This document shows, piece after piece, positions 38,299-46,204 of a stretch of DNA of 64,000 nucleotides. Source of the stretch: Nocardioides cavernae (lineage in GTDB: Bacteria > Actinomycetota > Actinomycetes > Propionibacteriales > Nocardioidaceae); the NCBI RefSeq assembly GCF_016907475.1, contig NZ_JAFBCA010000001.1:1922001-1986000 (forward strand), written 5' to 3'. Below the pieces are notes generated by a model. It saw only the letters and a list, made by a program, of their open reading frames with translations, did not search any database and was not told the origin of the DNA. Each line of letters starts with the position of its first letter. Positions within the stretch are counted from its first letter, which is position 1. The position numbers and the translations under genes are program-made.

Positions 38299-38909
38299 AG
38301 ATCTTCCTCGCGTCGGGCAACAGCAAGAAGATCCTCGAGATGCAGCGGATCCTCGCCGAGCACGTGCCGGGCATCGAGGTGCTCGGCATCGCCGACGTGG
38401 ACGGCTACGTCGAGCCGGTCGAGGACCAGCCGAGCTTCGAGGGCAACGCCCTGCTCAAGGCGCGCGCTGGCGTGGCGGCCACCGGGCTGCCGTCGGTCGC
38501 GGACGACAGCGGGCTGTGCGTCGACGCGCTCAACGGCATGCCGGGGGTGCTGTCGGCCCGGTGGTCCGGGCCTCCCAAGAGCGATCAGCGCAACAACGAG
38601 CTCCTGCTCGCCCAGCTCGACGACGTACCCGACGAGCGCCGAGGCGCGCACTTCGCGTGCGCCGTGGCGTGGGTGATGCCCGACGGGCGCGAGCGCGTCG
38701 TCGAGGGCCGGATGGACGGTCGCATCATCCGCGAGGTGCGCGGCAGCGGCGGCTTCGGCTACGACGTGGTGTTCGTCGCGGTCGAGCACGACGCCGAGGA
38801 CCTGACCTCCGCCGAGCTCGAGCCGGGGGAGAAGGACCGGATCTCGCACCGAGGGCGGGCGTTGCGCGCCCTCGCGCCGCAGGTCGCGGCGGACCTGTCA
38901 GGCGACTGA
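38295..38909 (+). CDS. rdgB: dITP/XTP pyrophosphatase (RdgB/HAM1)
   Basis: A 204-aa enzyme that removes non-canonical purine triphosphates (dITP, XTP) from the pool. Signature blocks: [65 protein letters not shown] and [14 protein letters not shown]. It begins with GTG overlapping the rph stop. Its last 12 bp overlap the end of the convergent symporter gene. Confidence 0.94.
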   Translation: MKIFLASGNSKKILEMQRILAEHVPGIEVLGIADVDGYVEPVEDQPSFEGNALLKARAGVAATGLPSVADDSGLCVDALNGMPGVLSARWSGPPKSDQRNNELLLAQLDDVPDERRGAHFACAVAWVMPDGRERVVEGRMDGRIIREVRGSGGFGYDVVFVAVEHDAEDLTSAELEPGEKDRISHRGRALRALAPQVAADLSGD

Positions 38910-39773
38910 CACGTCCTCGCGGGCGCCGACCCGCCGGCTGACCCACGCGCCCCACAGGGCGGCGAAGAGGAACATCACGAGCGAGTAGACCGCCGCCGGC
39001 ACGGAGATCTCGACCTCGTCGAGCACCTCGACCGCGACGAAGATGGCGAGCGTGGCGTTGTGCACCCCGACCTCCATCGAGGAGGCGATGGCCTGCGGGC
39101 CGGTGACGCCGAACGCCTTGGGCACGTAGTAGCCGACGACGAGGCTGATCGCGCAGAAGAGGGCGGTGATGAGGCCGACGTCGGCGAGGTAGTCGCCGAC
39201 GTTCTCGCGCTGGTCGAGCAGGATCCCCAGCACGAGGATCGCGAGGATGACCGCCGATCCGATCCGCACCGGCTTGTCCATCCGCCGGGCGAACCCGGTC
39301 GCGCGGGCGTTGACCAGCATGCCGATGCCGACGGGCAGCAGGATCAGCGCGAACACCTTGACGATCTCGACGAGCGGCATGGAGACGTCGTCCTGCCGGT
39401 CGTACCAGGCGATGGCGAGGCCGGTGATGACCGGCAGCGTGACGACCGCGATGACGGTGTTGATGGCCGTCAGCGTGATGTTGAGGGCCACGTCCCCGCG
39501 GAAGAGGTGGCTGAACAGGTTGGCGGTCGTGCCGCCGGGCGACGCAGCGAGCAGCATCATGCCGATGCCGAGCAGGGCCGGGAGGTCGAAGAGCACGACC
39601 AACCCGAAGCAGATCGCCGGCAGCAGCAGGATCTGGCAGGCGAGCGCGACGGCTACGGCCTTCGGCGCCCGGCCCACTCGCTTGAAGTCGCCGACCGTCA
39701 GGTCCAGGCCGAGGCCGAACATGATGATGGCCAGGGCGAGGGGCAGCCCGACGGTCGTCAGCGCGGAATCCAT
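38898..39773 (-). CDS. Bile acid:sodium symporter family protein
   Basis: A 291-aa membrane protein with about nine hydrophobic segments. The BASS-family signature appears in LLAASPGGTTANLFSHLFRGD and GVHNATLAIFVA. In bacteria such proteins carry organic anions with sodium; the substrate here is unknown. Start ATG at 39773. It overlaps rdgB by 12 bp in convergent orientation. Confidence 0.88.
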   Translation of the reverse strand: MDSALTTVGLPLALAIIMFGLGLDLTVGDFKRVGRAPKAVAVALACQILLLPAICFGLVVLFDLPALLGIGMMLLAASPGGTTANLFSHLFRGDVALNITLTAINTVIAVVTLPVITGLAIAWYDRQDDVSMPLVEIVKVFALILLPVGIGMLVNARATGFARRMDKPVRIGSAVILAILVLGILLDQRENVGDYLADVGLITALFCAISLVVGYYVPKAFGVTGPQAIASSMEVGVHNATLAIFVAVEVLDEVEISVPAAVYSLVMFLFAALWGAWVSRRVGAREDVSVA

Positions 39774-39887
39774 GCGCGGACCCTAGTGGTGACGGGCGTC
39801 ACGTGCGAGCGAATCGCGGCAGACGTGCACTTAGGTCGAAGTTCGCTCGTCCATGCTGCGAGTGATCTTCGAGCCTGGTGCCGACGG

Positions 39888-39960
39888 TGCGCCCGGTGAG
39901 AGTCGAACTCACACTGTCACGGACCTAAACCGTGTGCCTCTGCCATTGGGCTACGGGCGC
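39888..39960 (-). tRNA. tRNA with UAG anticodon (Leu by anticodon), class I shape
   Basis: The minus strand folds into a full cloverleaf. The acceptor stem has 7 perfect pairs (GCGCCCG/CGGGCGC), the anticodon stem is CACGG/CCGTG around loop TTTAGGT, the T arm is GTGAG-TTCGACT-CTCAC, and the discriminator is A. The anticodon is TAG (reads CUA, leucine), with G37. The variable loop is only 5 nt (ACAGT), whereas leucine tRNAs normally have a long variable arm; the D stem has only 3 good pairs. A complete CCA is not encoded. tRNA call is firm; amino acid identity is less so. Confidence 0.82.
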
Positions 39961-39968
39961 TGGACGGA

Positions 39969-40439
39969 TCAGTCCAACCCTAGGTCCCGGCGCAGCTTGG
40001 CGACGTGGCCGGTGGCCTTGACGTTGTACTGGGCGAGCTCGACCTTGCCGTCCGCGTCGATCACGAAGGTCGAGCGGATCACGCCCTCGACCTCCTTGCC
40101 GTAGAGCTTCTTCGCGCCGAAGGCGCCGTACGCCTGGTGCACCGCGAGGTCCTCGTCGGACAGCAGCGTGAGGGTGAGCGCGTCGCGCTCGCGGAACTTC
40201 GCGAGCTTGGCCGGCTTGTCCTTGGAGACGCCGAGCACCTCGTAGCCCGCGCCGCGGAGCGAGTCGAGCGACTCGGAGAAGTCGCAGGCCTGCTTGGTGC
40301 AGCCGGGGGTCATCGCAGCCGGGTAGAAGTAGAGGATCACCTTCTTGCCGCGCAGCTCCGACAGCGAGACCTGCTCCTCGGTGTCGCTGGTCAGGGTGAA
40401 GTCGGGGGCGGTGTCGCCGGCGGCGAGGCGGTCGGACAT
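39969..40439 (-). CDS. bcp: Thiol peroxidase of the Bcp/PrxQ group
   Basis: A 156-aa peroxiredoxin reducing hydroperoxides with thioredoxin. Family blocks: GDTAPDFTLTSDTEEQVSLS, KKVILYFYPAAMTPGCTKQA (peroxidatic Cys in TPGCTKQAC, with the second Cys five residues later), GVSKDKPAKLAKF and LLSDEDLAVHQAYGAFG. It lies 8 bp from the tRNA and is divergent from the nickel operon. A Nur box starts 47 bp upstream of its start, so nickel-responsive control of bcp is possible. Confidence 0.94.
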   Translation of the reverse strand: MSDRLAAGDTAPDFTLTSDTEEQVSLSELRGKKVILYFYPAAMTPGCTKQACDFSESLDSLRGAGYEVLGVSKDKPAKLAKFRERDALTLTLLSDEDLAVHQAYGAFGAKKLYGKEVEGVIRSTFVIDADGKVELAQYNVKATGHVAKLRRDLGLD

Positions 40440-40485
40440 GGGGACTCCTGTGCGCGGTCGGTCCGGACGGCGGTCCGGTTGGTTG

Positions 40486-40502
40486 TTGCAAGACGATTGC
40501 AA
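40486..40502. promoter_or_regulatory. Nur (nickel uptake regulator) box
   Basis: TTGCAA-GACGA-TTGCAA matches exactly the tTGCaA-N5-TTGCAA motif described for Nur, the Fur-family nickel sensor of Streptomyces coelicolor. It lies in the bcp-nikM intergenic region, 88 bp before nikM and 47 bp before bcp. It argues that the ECF operon carries nickel and is repressed when nickel is plentiful. Confidence 0.75.
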
Positions 40503-40589
40503 TAAGGTCGGGGTGTGCCGGCCCGGCATCGGGGGATCCGTGCCGGCCACCAGACATCCAACCAGCCCCACCCGAGCAGGAGCGACCAC

Positions 40590-41279
40590 GTGCACGTGCC
40601 CGACGGCTTCCTCGACGCCCCGACCTCGGTGGCGACGGGGGCGGTGGCAGCGACCGCGGTCGCCCTGTCGCTGCGCGGCGCGCGACGCGAGCTCGACGAC
40701 CGTACGGCGCCCGCGGCGGGGCTGGTCGCGACGTTCGTCTTCGCCGCCCAGATGATCAACTTCCCCGTGGGGGCGGGCACGAGCGGACACCTGATGGGCG
40801 GCGCGCTCGCCGCCGTCCTCGTCGGACCGTGGACCGCCGTGCTGTGCGTGTCCGTGGTGCTGGTCGTGCAGGCCCTGCTGATGGCCGACGGTGGCGTCAC
40901 CGCGCTCGGCACCAACATCACGCTGATCGGCATCGTGACCGTCGCCGTGGGCTACGGGGTCTTCGTCGTCCTGCGCCGGGTGCTGCCCAAGCGGCTCTCC
41001 ATGGTGGCGCCGGCAGCCGCGGTCGGCGCCCTGGTCAGCGTCCCCGTCGCGGCGCTGGTCTTCACCCTGCTCTTCTCCGTCGGCGGCAACGTCCCGGTCG
41101 ACCTGGGCGCCGTCCTGACCGCGATGCTCGGCTGGCACACCGTGATCGGCATCGGCGAAGCGGTCGTGACCGGCCTGGTCGTCGCGAGCGTGGTTGCCAC
41201 GCGCCCCGACCTCGTCCACGGCGCCCGCCCGCTCCTGGTCGAGCGCGAGCTCGAGCTCCGCACGGGGGTCGTTCGGTGA
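40590..41279 (+). CDS. nikM: ECF nickel/cobalt transporter, substrate-specific subunit NikM/CbiM
   Basis: A 229-aa membrane S-component. It begins (GTG) with V-H-V-P-DGFLDAPTS; His2 and the free N-terminus are metal ligands in this family, so the start at 40590 is well determined. AAQMINFPVGAGTSGHLMGG carries a further conserved His. About seven hydrophobic segments. NikM and CbiM are hard to separate by eye; the upstream Nur box favours nickel. The stop overlaps the next gene (GTGA). Confidence 0.88.
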   Translation: MHVPDGFLDAPTSVATGAVAATAVALSLRGARRELDDRTAPAAGLVATFVFAAQMINFPVGAGTSGHLMGGALAAVLVGPWTAVLCVSVVLVVQALLMADGGVTALGTNITLIGIVTVAVGYGVFVVLRRVLPKRLSMVAPAAAVGALVSVPVAALVFTLLFSVGGNVPVDLGAVLTAMLGWHTVIGIGEAVVTGLVVASVVATRPDLVHGARPLLVERELELRTGVVR

Positions 41280-41623
41280 GCACCCGCCGCTTCTTCGCCG
41301 TCGCCCTGGTCGTGAGCCTGCTCGTCGCGGGCGTCGCCAGCTACTACGCCAGCTCGCACCCCGACGGCCTGGAGTACGTCGCCGAGCAGACCGGCTTCAT
41401 CGACTCCGCCGAGGACTCGGCGACCGCCGACAGCCCGCTGGCCGACTACCAGACGTCCGGCGTCGACGACGCCCGCATCAGCGGCGGCCTCGCCGGGGTG
41501 ATCGGCGTGGTCGTGATGCTGGTGCTCAGCACCGGCCTGTTCTGGCTCGTACGACGCCGCGGGACCGACGACGTCGACTCCGACGACGCCCGCCCCGAGC
41601 ACGCCCGCCAGTCGGAGGCCTGA
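41276..41623 (+). CDS. nikN: PDGLE-domain accessory protein (NikN/CbiN-like)
   Basis: A 115-aa protein with two membrane segments (FFAVALVVSLLVAGVASYY and GVIGVVVMLVLSTGLFWLV). Between them is the hallmark SSHPDGLEYVAEQTGF, the PDGLE motif of NikN/CbiN components that help the S-subunit load metal. The C-terminus is acidic and His-poor. It is overlapped at both ends by its operon neighbours. Confidence 0.85.
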   Translation: MSTRRFFAVALVVSLLVAGVASYYASSHPDGLEYVAEQTGFIDSAEDSATADSPLADYQTSGVDDARISGGLAGVIGVVVMLVLSTGLFWLVRRRGTDDVDSDDARPEHARQSEA

Positions 41624-42306
41624 TGGGGGCCGGGCACGGGCACCGGCTCCACTTCCACGGCCACAGCCCGGTGCACCGAGCGCCGGCGCACCTCAAGGTC
41701 CTCGCCCTGCTCGGGTTCATGCTGGTGGTCGTCGCGACCCCGCGCCAGGCGTACCCGGTCTTCGCCCTCTGGGCCGCCGTCCTGCTCGGCGTCGTCGTGC
41801 TCTCCCGCGTGCCGCTGCGCTACCTGCTCCCGCGGATGGTCGTGGAGGTGCCGTTCGTCGTCTTCGCGGTGCTGATGCCGTTCATCGCCCACGGACCGCA
41901 GACCGAGGTGCTGGGCGTGAGCGTCTCCGAGCCCGGCCTCGTGGCCGGCGTCGCACTGCTCATCAAGGGCACGATCGGCGTCCTCGCCTCGCTCACGCTC
42001 GCCGCCACCACCGAGCCGCAGGACCTGCTCCGCGGGCTGCACCGGCTGCGCACCCCCGACCTGGTCGTGCAGATCATGGGCTTCATGATCCGCTACCTCG
42101 ACGTGGTCACCGCCGAGCTGGGCCGGATGATGACGGCGCTCCGCTCGCGCGGCTGCGACCCGCGCTCGCCCCGGCACTGGCCCGTGCTGGCCCGCTCGCT
42201 CGGCGCCTTGTTCATCCGGTCCTACGAGCGCGGCGAGCGCGTCCACCTCGCCATGCTGTCGCGGGGGTACGACGGCCGCCTGCCGCAGTCGGGGGACGTG
42301 CGATGA
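41623..42306 (+). CDS. nikQ: ECF transporter transmembrane subunit NikQ/CbiQ
   Basis: A 227-aa T-component with about five membrane segments. The C-terminal coupling helices carry MTALRSRGCDPRSPRHWP and IRSYERGERVHLAMLSRGYD, the Ala-Arg-Gly-type signatures that dock on the ATPase. The first 23 residues contain seven histidines (MGAGHGHRLHFHGHSPVH...), a possible metal-binding tail. It overlaps nikN (TGATG) and nikO (ATGA). Confidence 0.9.
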   Translation: MGAGHGHRLHFHGHSPVHRAPAHLKVLALLGFMLVVVATPRQAYPVFALWAAVLLGVVVLSRVPLRYLLPRMVVEVPFVVFAVLMPFIAHGPQTEVLGVSVSEPGLVAGVALLIKGTIGVLASLTLAATTEPQDLLRGLHRLRTPDLVVQIMGFMIRYLDVVTAELGRMMTALRSRGCDPRSPRHWPVLARSLGALFIRSYERGERVHLAMLSRGYDGRLPQSGDVR

Positions 42307-43058
42307 CCACCCCCGTGCTCGACGTGCGCGGGCTCGCCTTCGCCTACCCCGACGGACACCAGGCGCTCTTCGGGGTCGACCTGCACGTCCACCGAGGCGA
42401 GCGGGTCGCGCTGCTCGGGCCCAACGGCGCCGGCAAGACCACCCTCGTGCTCCACCTCAACGGCATCCTCGCCGCGGGGCGGGGCTCCGTCACGGTCAGC
42501 GGCCTCCCGGTCGCCAAGGAGCACCTGAAGGAGATCCGTCGCCGCGTCGGGATCGTCTTCCAGGACCCCGACGACCAGCTCTTCCTCGGCACCGTGCGTC
42601 AGGACGTCGCCTTCGGCCCCGCCAACCTCGGCCTCAAGGGCGCTGCGCTCGACCGCCGGGTGATGGATGCGCTCGACCTGGTCGGGATGGCCGACTTCGT
42701 CGACCGGCCGCCGCACCACTTGTCCTACGGCCAGCGCCGACGGGTGGCGGTCGCCACCGTGCTGGCGATGGAGCCGGAGATCCTGGTGCTCGACGAGCCG
42801 TCGTCCAACCTCGACCCCGCCTCGCGCCGCGAGCTCGCCGACATCCTGCGCAGCCTCGACGTGACCGTGCTGATGGTCACCCACGACCTGCCCTACGCGC
42901 TGGAGCTGTGTCCGCGCAGCGTGGTGCTGAGCGAGGGCGTCGTGGTCGCCGACCGGCCGACCTTCGACGTCCTCACCGACGACGAGCTGATGTCCGCCCA
43001 CAGGCTCGAGCTGCCGTGGGGTTTCGACCCGCGGCGCATTGATAGCCTTCCCCGGTGA
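42303..43058 (+). CDS. nikO: ECF transporter ATP-binding subunit NikO/CbiO
   Basis: A 251-aa ATPase. Walker A GPNGAGKTTLVLH, Q-loop FQDPDDQLFLGTVRQDVAFG (the DDQLF form is typical of ECF ATPases), signature LSYGQRRRVAVATVL (SYGQ instead of SGGQ), Walker B ILVLDEPSSNLDP and H-loop VTHDLPYAL. It drives NikMNQ transport, and a single ATPase gene implies a homodimer. It overlaps the DUF3618 start (GTGA), so the downstream gene is cotranslated. Confidence 0.92.
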   Translation: MTTPVLDVRGLAFAYPDGHQALFGVDLHVHRGERVALLGPNGAGKTTLVLHLNGILAAGRGSVTVSGLPVAKEHLKEIRRRVGIVFQDPDDQLFLGTVRQDVAFGPANLGLKGAALDRRVMDALDLVGMADFVDRPPHHLSYGQRRRVAVATVLAMEPEILVLDEPSSNLDPASRRELADILRSLDVTVLMVTHDLPYALELCPRSVVLSEGVVVADRPTFDVLTDDELMSAHRLELPWGFDPRRIDSLPR

Positions 43059-43303
43059 CCCAGGACATGAGCGCGCTCGAGCGCGAGATCGAGGAGACCC
43101 GCGAGCGGCTCGCCTCGACGATCGACCAGCTCGCCTACCGCGCCCACCCCAAGACGATCGTCGGCCGGCAGGTGACGATCGTGAAGTCCCACTTCGTCGA
43201 GCTCGACACGGGCGCCCCCCGCACCGACAACATCCTCAAGGCCGCCGGTGCCGTCGTCGGGGTCATCGTCCTGTTCGCCATCGTCCGCAAGGTCGCGAGC
43301 TGA
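43055..43303 (+). CDS. DUF3618 protein
   Basis: An 82-aa protein with the DUF3618 block: ALEREIEETRERLASTIDQL, then YRAHPKTIVGRQ, and a C-terminal membrane helix (GAVVGVIVLFAIVRKV). In mycobacteria a homologue (Rv2520c) sits beside bcp; here the nickel operon lies between bcp and this gene. GTG start overlapping nikO. Function unknown. Confidence 0.85.
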   Translation: MTQDMSALEREIEETRERLASTIDQLAYRAHPKTIVGRQVTIVKSHFVELDTGAPRTDNILKAAGAVVGVIVLFAIVRKVAS

Positions 43304-43305
43304 GC

Positions 43306-43662
43306 GTGGCCTCCAGCAGCAGGGCGACCGGGGGCAGTGACCTCGGGTCCGCCCCGATCAAGATGCTGCACGACCGCGTGCTCGTCGAGGTCGACCAGGA
43401 GGCCGGCGAGCGTCGGTCCAGCGGCGGCATCGTCATCCCCGCCACCGCGGCGATGGGCGCCCGCCGCCTGGCCTGGTCGCGGGTGATCGCGGTCGGCCCG
43501 CACGCCCGTGCGGTCGAGGTCGGCGACCGGGTCCTCTTCGACCCCGAGGGCAAGGCCGAGGTCGAGGTCCACGGCGAGGTCTACGTCGTCATGCGCGAGC
43601 GCGACGTGCACGCCGTCGCCGCCGAGCGGCTCGAGGGCGGCTCCACCGGTCTTTACCTCTGA
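43306..43662 (+). CDS. GroES-like co-chaperonin family protein
   Basis: A 118-aa protein with a cpn10 fold pattern: IKMLHDRVLVEVDQEAGERR, SSGGIVIPATA, AVGPHARAVEVGDRVLFDPE and YVVMRERDVHAV. About 17 extra N-terminal residues precede the barrel. The mobile-loop region is shorter and less conserved than in true GroES, and no groEL lies nearby, so it is likely a paralogue rather than the main GroES. GTG start 2 bp after the DUF3618 stop. Confidence 0.83.
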   Translation: MASSSRATGGSDLGSAPIKMLHDRVLVEVDQEAGERRSSGGIVIPATAAMGARRLAWSRVIAVGPHARAVEVGDRVLFDPEGKAEVEVHGEVYVVMRERDVHAVAAERLEGGSTGLYL

Positions 43663-43683
43663 CGCCAGCCCTAGGCTCTGGCC

Positions 43684-45666
43684 ATGGCCTACCTCGTCAA
43701 GCAGTCCCACCGCGCGCCGGCGGTGACCTCACCGGTCCCCGTCGACGAGTCGTTGCCCCGCGCGTGCGTGATCGGCGCCGGTTCCTCGGGCATCGCGGCG
43801 GCCAAGCAGCTCCACCTGGCCGGGATCCCGTTCGACTGCTTCGAGCAGGGCGGCGACATCGGCGGGACGTGGGTCTTCGACAACTCCAACGGCCGGTCGG
43901 CCTGCTACGACACCCTCGAGATCAACACGTCGTGCCCGCGGATGGCCTTCTCCGACTTCCCGATGCCGGCGGACTACCCGCCCTACGCGCGCCACGACCA
44001 GGTGCACGCCTACTTCGAGCAGTACGTCGACCACTTCGGCTTCCGCCACACCATCACCTTCGACACGACGGTCGAGGACGTGTCCCGGTCGACCGACGGC
44101 CGCTGGGACGTGCGCGTCACCGGGCCGCACGGCACCGAGACCCGCACCTACGACGCCGTGCTCGTCGCCAACGGCCACCACTGGGACCCGCGCTGGCCCG
44201 AGCCGGCCTACCCGGGCGCCTTCGCCGGCGAGCAGATCCACGCCCACGACTACCGCTCCGGTGACCAGCTCGCCGGACGCGACGTCGTCGTGGTCGGCGC
44301 CGGCAACTCGGCGATGGACATCGCGGTCGAGTCGTCCTACGTCGCACGTACGACGACGTGGTCGGTGCGCCGCACCGAGTGGGTGCTGCGCAAGTTCCTC
44401 CTCGGCAAGCCGAGCGACCAGGTCGCCCTGCCGGGGTGGCTGCCGTGGCGGGTGACCGCCGCGCGGCTGCGCATCGGGGCGACGTACGCCGGCAGCATGA
44501 CGAAGTACGGCCTGCCGGCGCCGACCCACAAGCCCGGGCAGTCGCACCCCGTGCAGTCCGACAAGATCCGCGAGCGCCTCGACGCCGGCGCAGTGACGGC
44601 GCGGCAGGGCATCGAGCGGCTCGACGGCGACCGGGTCGTCTTCGTCGACGGCACCACGGCCCCGGCGGACCTCATCGTGTGGGCCACCGGCTACCGCGTG
44701 ACGTTCCCGTTCTTCAAGCCCGAGCTGGTGTCGGCGCACGACAACGAGCTGCCGCTGTGGAAGCGCACGGTCCACCCCGACCTCCCCGGCCTCTACTTCA
44801 TCGGCCTCGTGCAGGCCATCGGTGCGGTGATGCCGATCGCCGAGGCGCAGTCGGCGTGGATCGCCGAGACGCTCGCCGGTCGCTACGTGCCGCCCGCGGA
44901 CGACGTCGTACGACGCCAGATGGACGGTGAGCACCGCCGGGACAAGAAGCAGTTCTACGCCTCGCCGCGGCACACCATGGAGGTCGACTTCGACCACTAC
45001 CTGTGGGACCTCGACCGCGAGCTGAAGGCGGGCCGGGAGCGAGCGGCGACACGTGCGCCGTCGCCCGGGTCCGTGCCGGCCCCGGCGCCCGGCGGCGGGG
45101 GACCACGACGGACGCTCGCCCGCCTCCTCCTCGGTGCGGCCCGCTGGAAGACCGTCGGTGAGGTGCCGCAGCGCGGCGTCCTGGTCGGCGCACCGCACAC
45201 CTCCAACTGGGACTGGGTCCTGACCATGCTCCTGGCGTGGCGCTACGGCATCACGATCCGGCTGCTGGTCAAGAAGGAGCTCTTCGTGGGACCGCTCGGC
45301 TGGCTGCTGCGGCGCACGGGCGCCGTCGAGCTGGACCGCAAGAACCCCGCGGCGACCATCAAGGAGCTGCTGGCCGAGGCCGAGGGCGGCGACTCCTGGC
45401 TGCTCGGGATCGCAGCCGAGGGCACGCGCTCGCGCGGCGACTACTGGAAGTCAGGCTTCTACCGGATCGCCCGGCAGACCGGCCTCCCGATCACGCTGGC
45501 CTTCCTCGACGTGCCCTCGCGCACCGTCGGCTGGGGTCCGACGTTCCACCCGACGGGCGACGTGAGCGCCGACATGGACGTGCTGCGCGACTTCTACGCC
45601 GACAAGACCGGCTTCAACCCCGACGGCTTCACGCCCCCGCGACTGCGCGAGGAGGACCGGGCCTGA
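43684..45666 (+). CDS. Flavin monooxygenase fused to PlsC-type acyltransferase
   Basis: A 660-aa two-domain protein. Residues 25 to about 450 are a class B flavin monooxygenase: FAD loop GAGSSGIAAA (from G31), FMO fingerprint FAGEQIHAHDY, NADPH loop VVGAGNSAMDIAVES, and WATGYRV. After a Pro/Ala/Gly-rich linker (about 455-480) comes a PlsC-like acyltransferase with H505-TSNW-D (HX4D) and E579-GTRSRG. FMOs oxygenate heteroatoms or ketones; PlsC enzymes acylate lysophospholipids or similar acceptors. The joint product is unknown. The frame is continuous. It may serve lipid modification at the membrane. Confidence 0.88.
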   Translation: MAYLVKQSHRAPAVTSPVPVDESLPRACVIGAGSSGIAAAKQLHLAGIPFDCFEQGGDIGGTWVFDNSNGRSACYDTLEINTSCPRMAFSDFPMPADYPPYARHDQVHAYFEQYVDHFGFRHTITFDTTVEDVSRSTDGRWDVRVTGPHGTETRTYDAVLVANGHHWDPRWPEPAYPGAFAGEQIHAHDYRSGDQLAGRDVVVVGAGNSAMDIAVESSYVARTTTWSVRRTEWVLRKFLLGKPSDQVALPGWLPWRVTAARLRIGATYAGSMTKYGLPAPTHKPGQSHPVQSDKIRERLDAGAVTARQGIERLDGDRVVFVDGTTAPADLIVWATGYRVTFPFFKPELVSAHDNELPLWKRTVHPDLPGLYFIGLVQAIGAVMPIAEAQSAWIAETLAGRYVPPADDVVRRQMDGEHRRDKKQFYASPRHTMEVDFDHYLWDLDRELKAGRERAATRAPSPGSVPAPAPGGGGPRRTLARLLLGAARWKTVGEVPQRGVLVGAPHTSNWDWVLTMLLAWRYGITIRLLVKKELFVGPLGWLLRRTGAVELDRKNPAATIKELLAEAEGGDSWLLGIAAEGTRSRGDYWKSGFYRIARQTGLPITLAFLDVPSRTVGWGPTFHPTGDVSADMDVLRDFYADKTGFNPDGFTPPRLREEDRA

Positions 45667-45755
45667 GGGTGGGCGACACGCCCATCCGGGTGTGGAGCGT
45701 TACCGCTGCGGAACCGTGAAGGCTAGGTTGAGGCTTCAACCGAAGGGAGCATGCA

Positions 45756-45899
45756 ATGGCATTACTGCTGTGGATCCTTGCCGTCATCCTCGTGGTGTCC
45801 GGCATCGTCTCGTTGATCAGGGGTCAGATGCTCTGGGGCATCGTTCTCATCATCGTCGGGCTGCTTGTCGGCCCCGGCGGAGTCAGCCTGTTCACGTAG
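45756..45899 (+). CDS. Small membrane protein with GPGG motif (47 aa)
   Basis: Two hydrophobic helices (LLLWILAVILVVSGIVSLI and LWGIVLIIVGLLVGPGGVSL) separated by RGQM, the pattern of actinobacterial GPGG-motif small membrane proteins. A GAAGGGAG ribosome site lies 6-13 nt upstream, and GTTGA-GGCT-TCAAC at 45727-45740 is a small symmetric site before it. A strong hairpin 22 bp after the stop ends the transcript. Function unknown. Confidence 0.78.
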   Translation: MALLLWILAVILVVSGIVSLIRGQMLWGIVLIIVGLLVGPGGVSLFT

Positions 45900-45907
45900 C
45901 ACACCCT

Positions 45908-45965
45908 TGCGGGAGAACGACGAAGGGCCGGTCCTCTGGACCGGCCCTTCGCTTCTGTACGCCAT
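45908..45965. repeat. 58-bp direct repeat, copy 1
   Basis: It matches 46112-46169 with one mismatch at a 204-bp offset. It contains a terminator hairpin and ends in GTACGCCAT, the last bases of the tRNA-Lys acceptor end. It probably marks an older duplication at this integration site. Confidence 0.85.
45922..45950. terminator. 13-bp hairpin terminator, copy 1
   Basis: GAAGGGCCGGTCC-TCT-GGACCGGCCCTTC, a perfect stem with a 3-nt loop, follows the small membrane protein gene. Confidence 0.85.
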
Positions 45966-45982
45966 GAGGGCGTCCAGCCGTC

Positions 45983-46059
45983 CAACGTAGGCAGTTCGGC
46001 CACCCTTCCGTCCGTCCACGCGTGGGCCTTCCGGCCGGACCGGTCAACTGCCTACGTTG
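45983..46059. repeat. 14-bp inverted repeat with 49-bp spacer
   Basis: CAACGTAGGCAGTT (45983-45996) and its exact complement (46046-46059) lie between the two copies of the duplicated terminator fragment. Possible remnant of a small mobile element or a structured RNA. Confidence 0.6.
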
Positions 46060-46111
46060 CTGTGGAGCGCGGCTGCCAGTGGCCTCGGACGAGTGCCGGG
46101 GCTGAGTGTCC

Positions 46112-46169
46112 TGCGGGGGAACGACGAAGGGCCGGTCCTCTGGACCGGCCCTTCGCTTCTGTACGCCAT
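46112..46169. repeat. 58-bp direct repeat, copy 2
   Basis: Second copy of the repeat at 45908-45965. Its right end runs straight into the left attachment site (46161-46204). On the minus strand this segment is the natural downstream region of the original tRNA-Lys. Confidence 0.85.
46126..46154. terminator. 13-bp hairpin terminator, copy 2
   Basis: Same hairpin as at 45922-45950. On the minus strand it lies 6 bp beyond the tRNA-Lys 3' remnant and was presumably that tRNA's terminator before integration. Confidence 0.85.
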
Positions 46170-46204
46170 CAGGGACTCGAACCCCGAACCCGCTGATTAA
46201 GAGT
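46161..46204. repeat. Left attachment repeat (44 bp)
   Basis: Identical to 57836-57879. It is the orphan 3' end of tRNA-Lys left by integration; sequence diverges immediately at 46205 (TTCGTC against CAGCTG in the intact gene). Confidence 0.92.
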
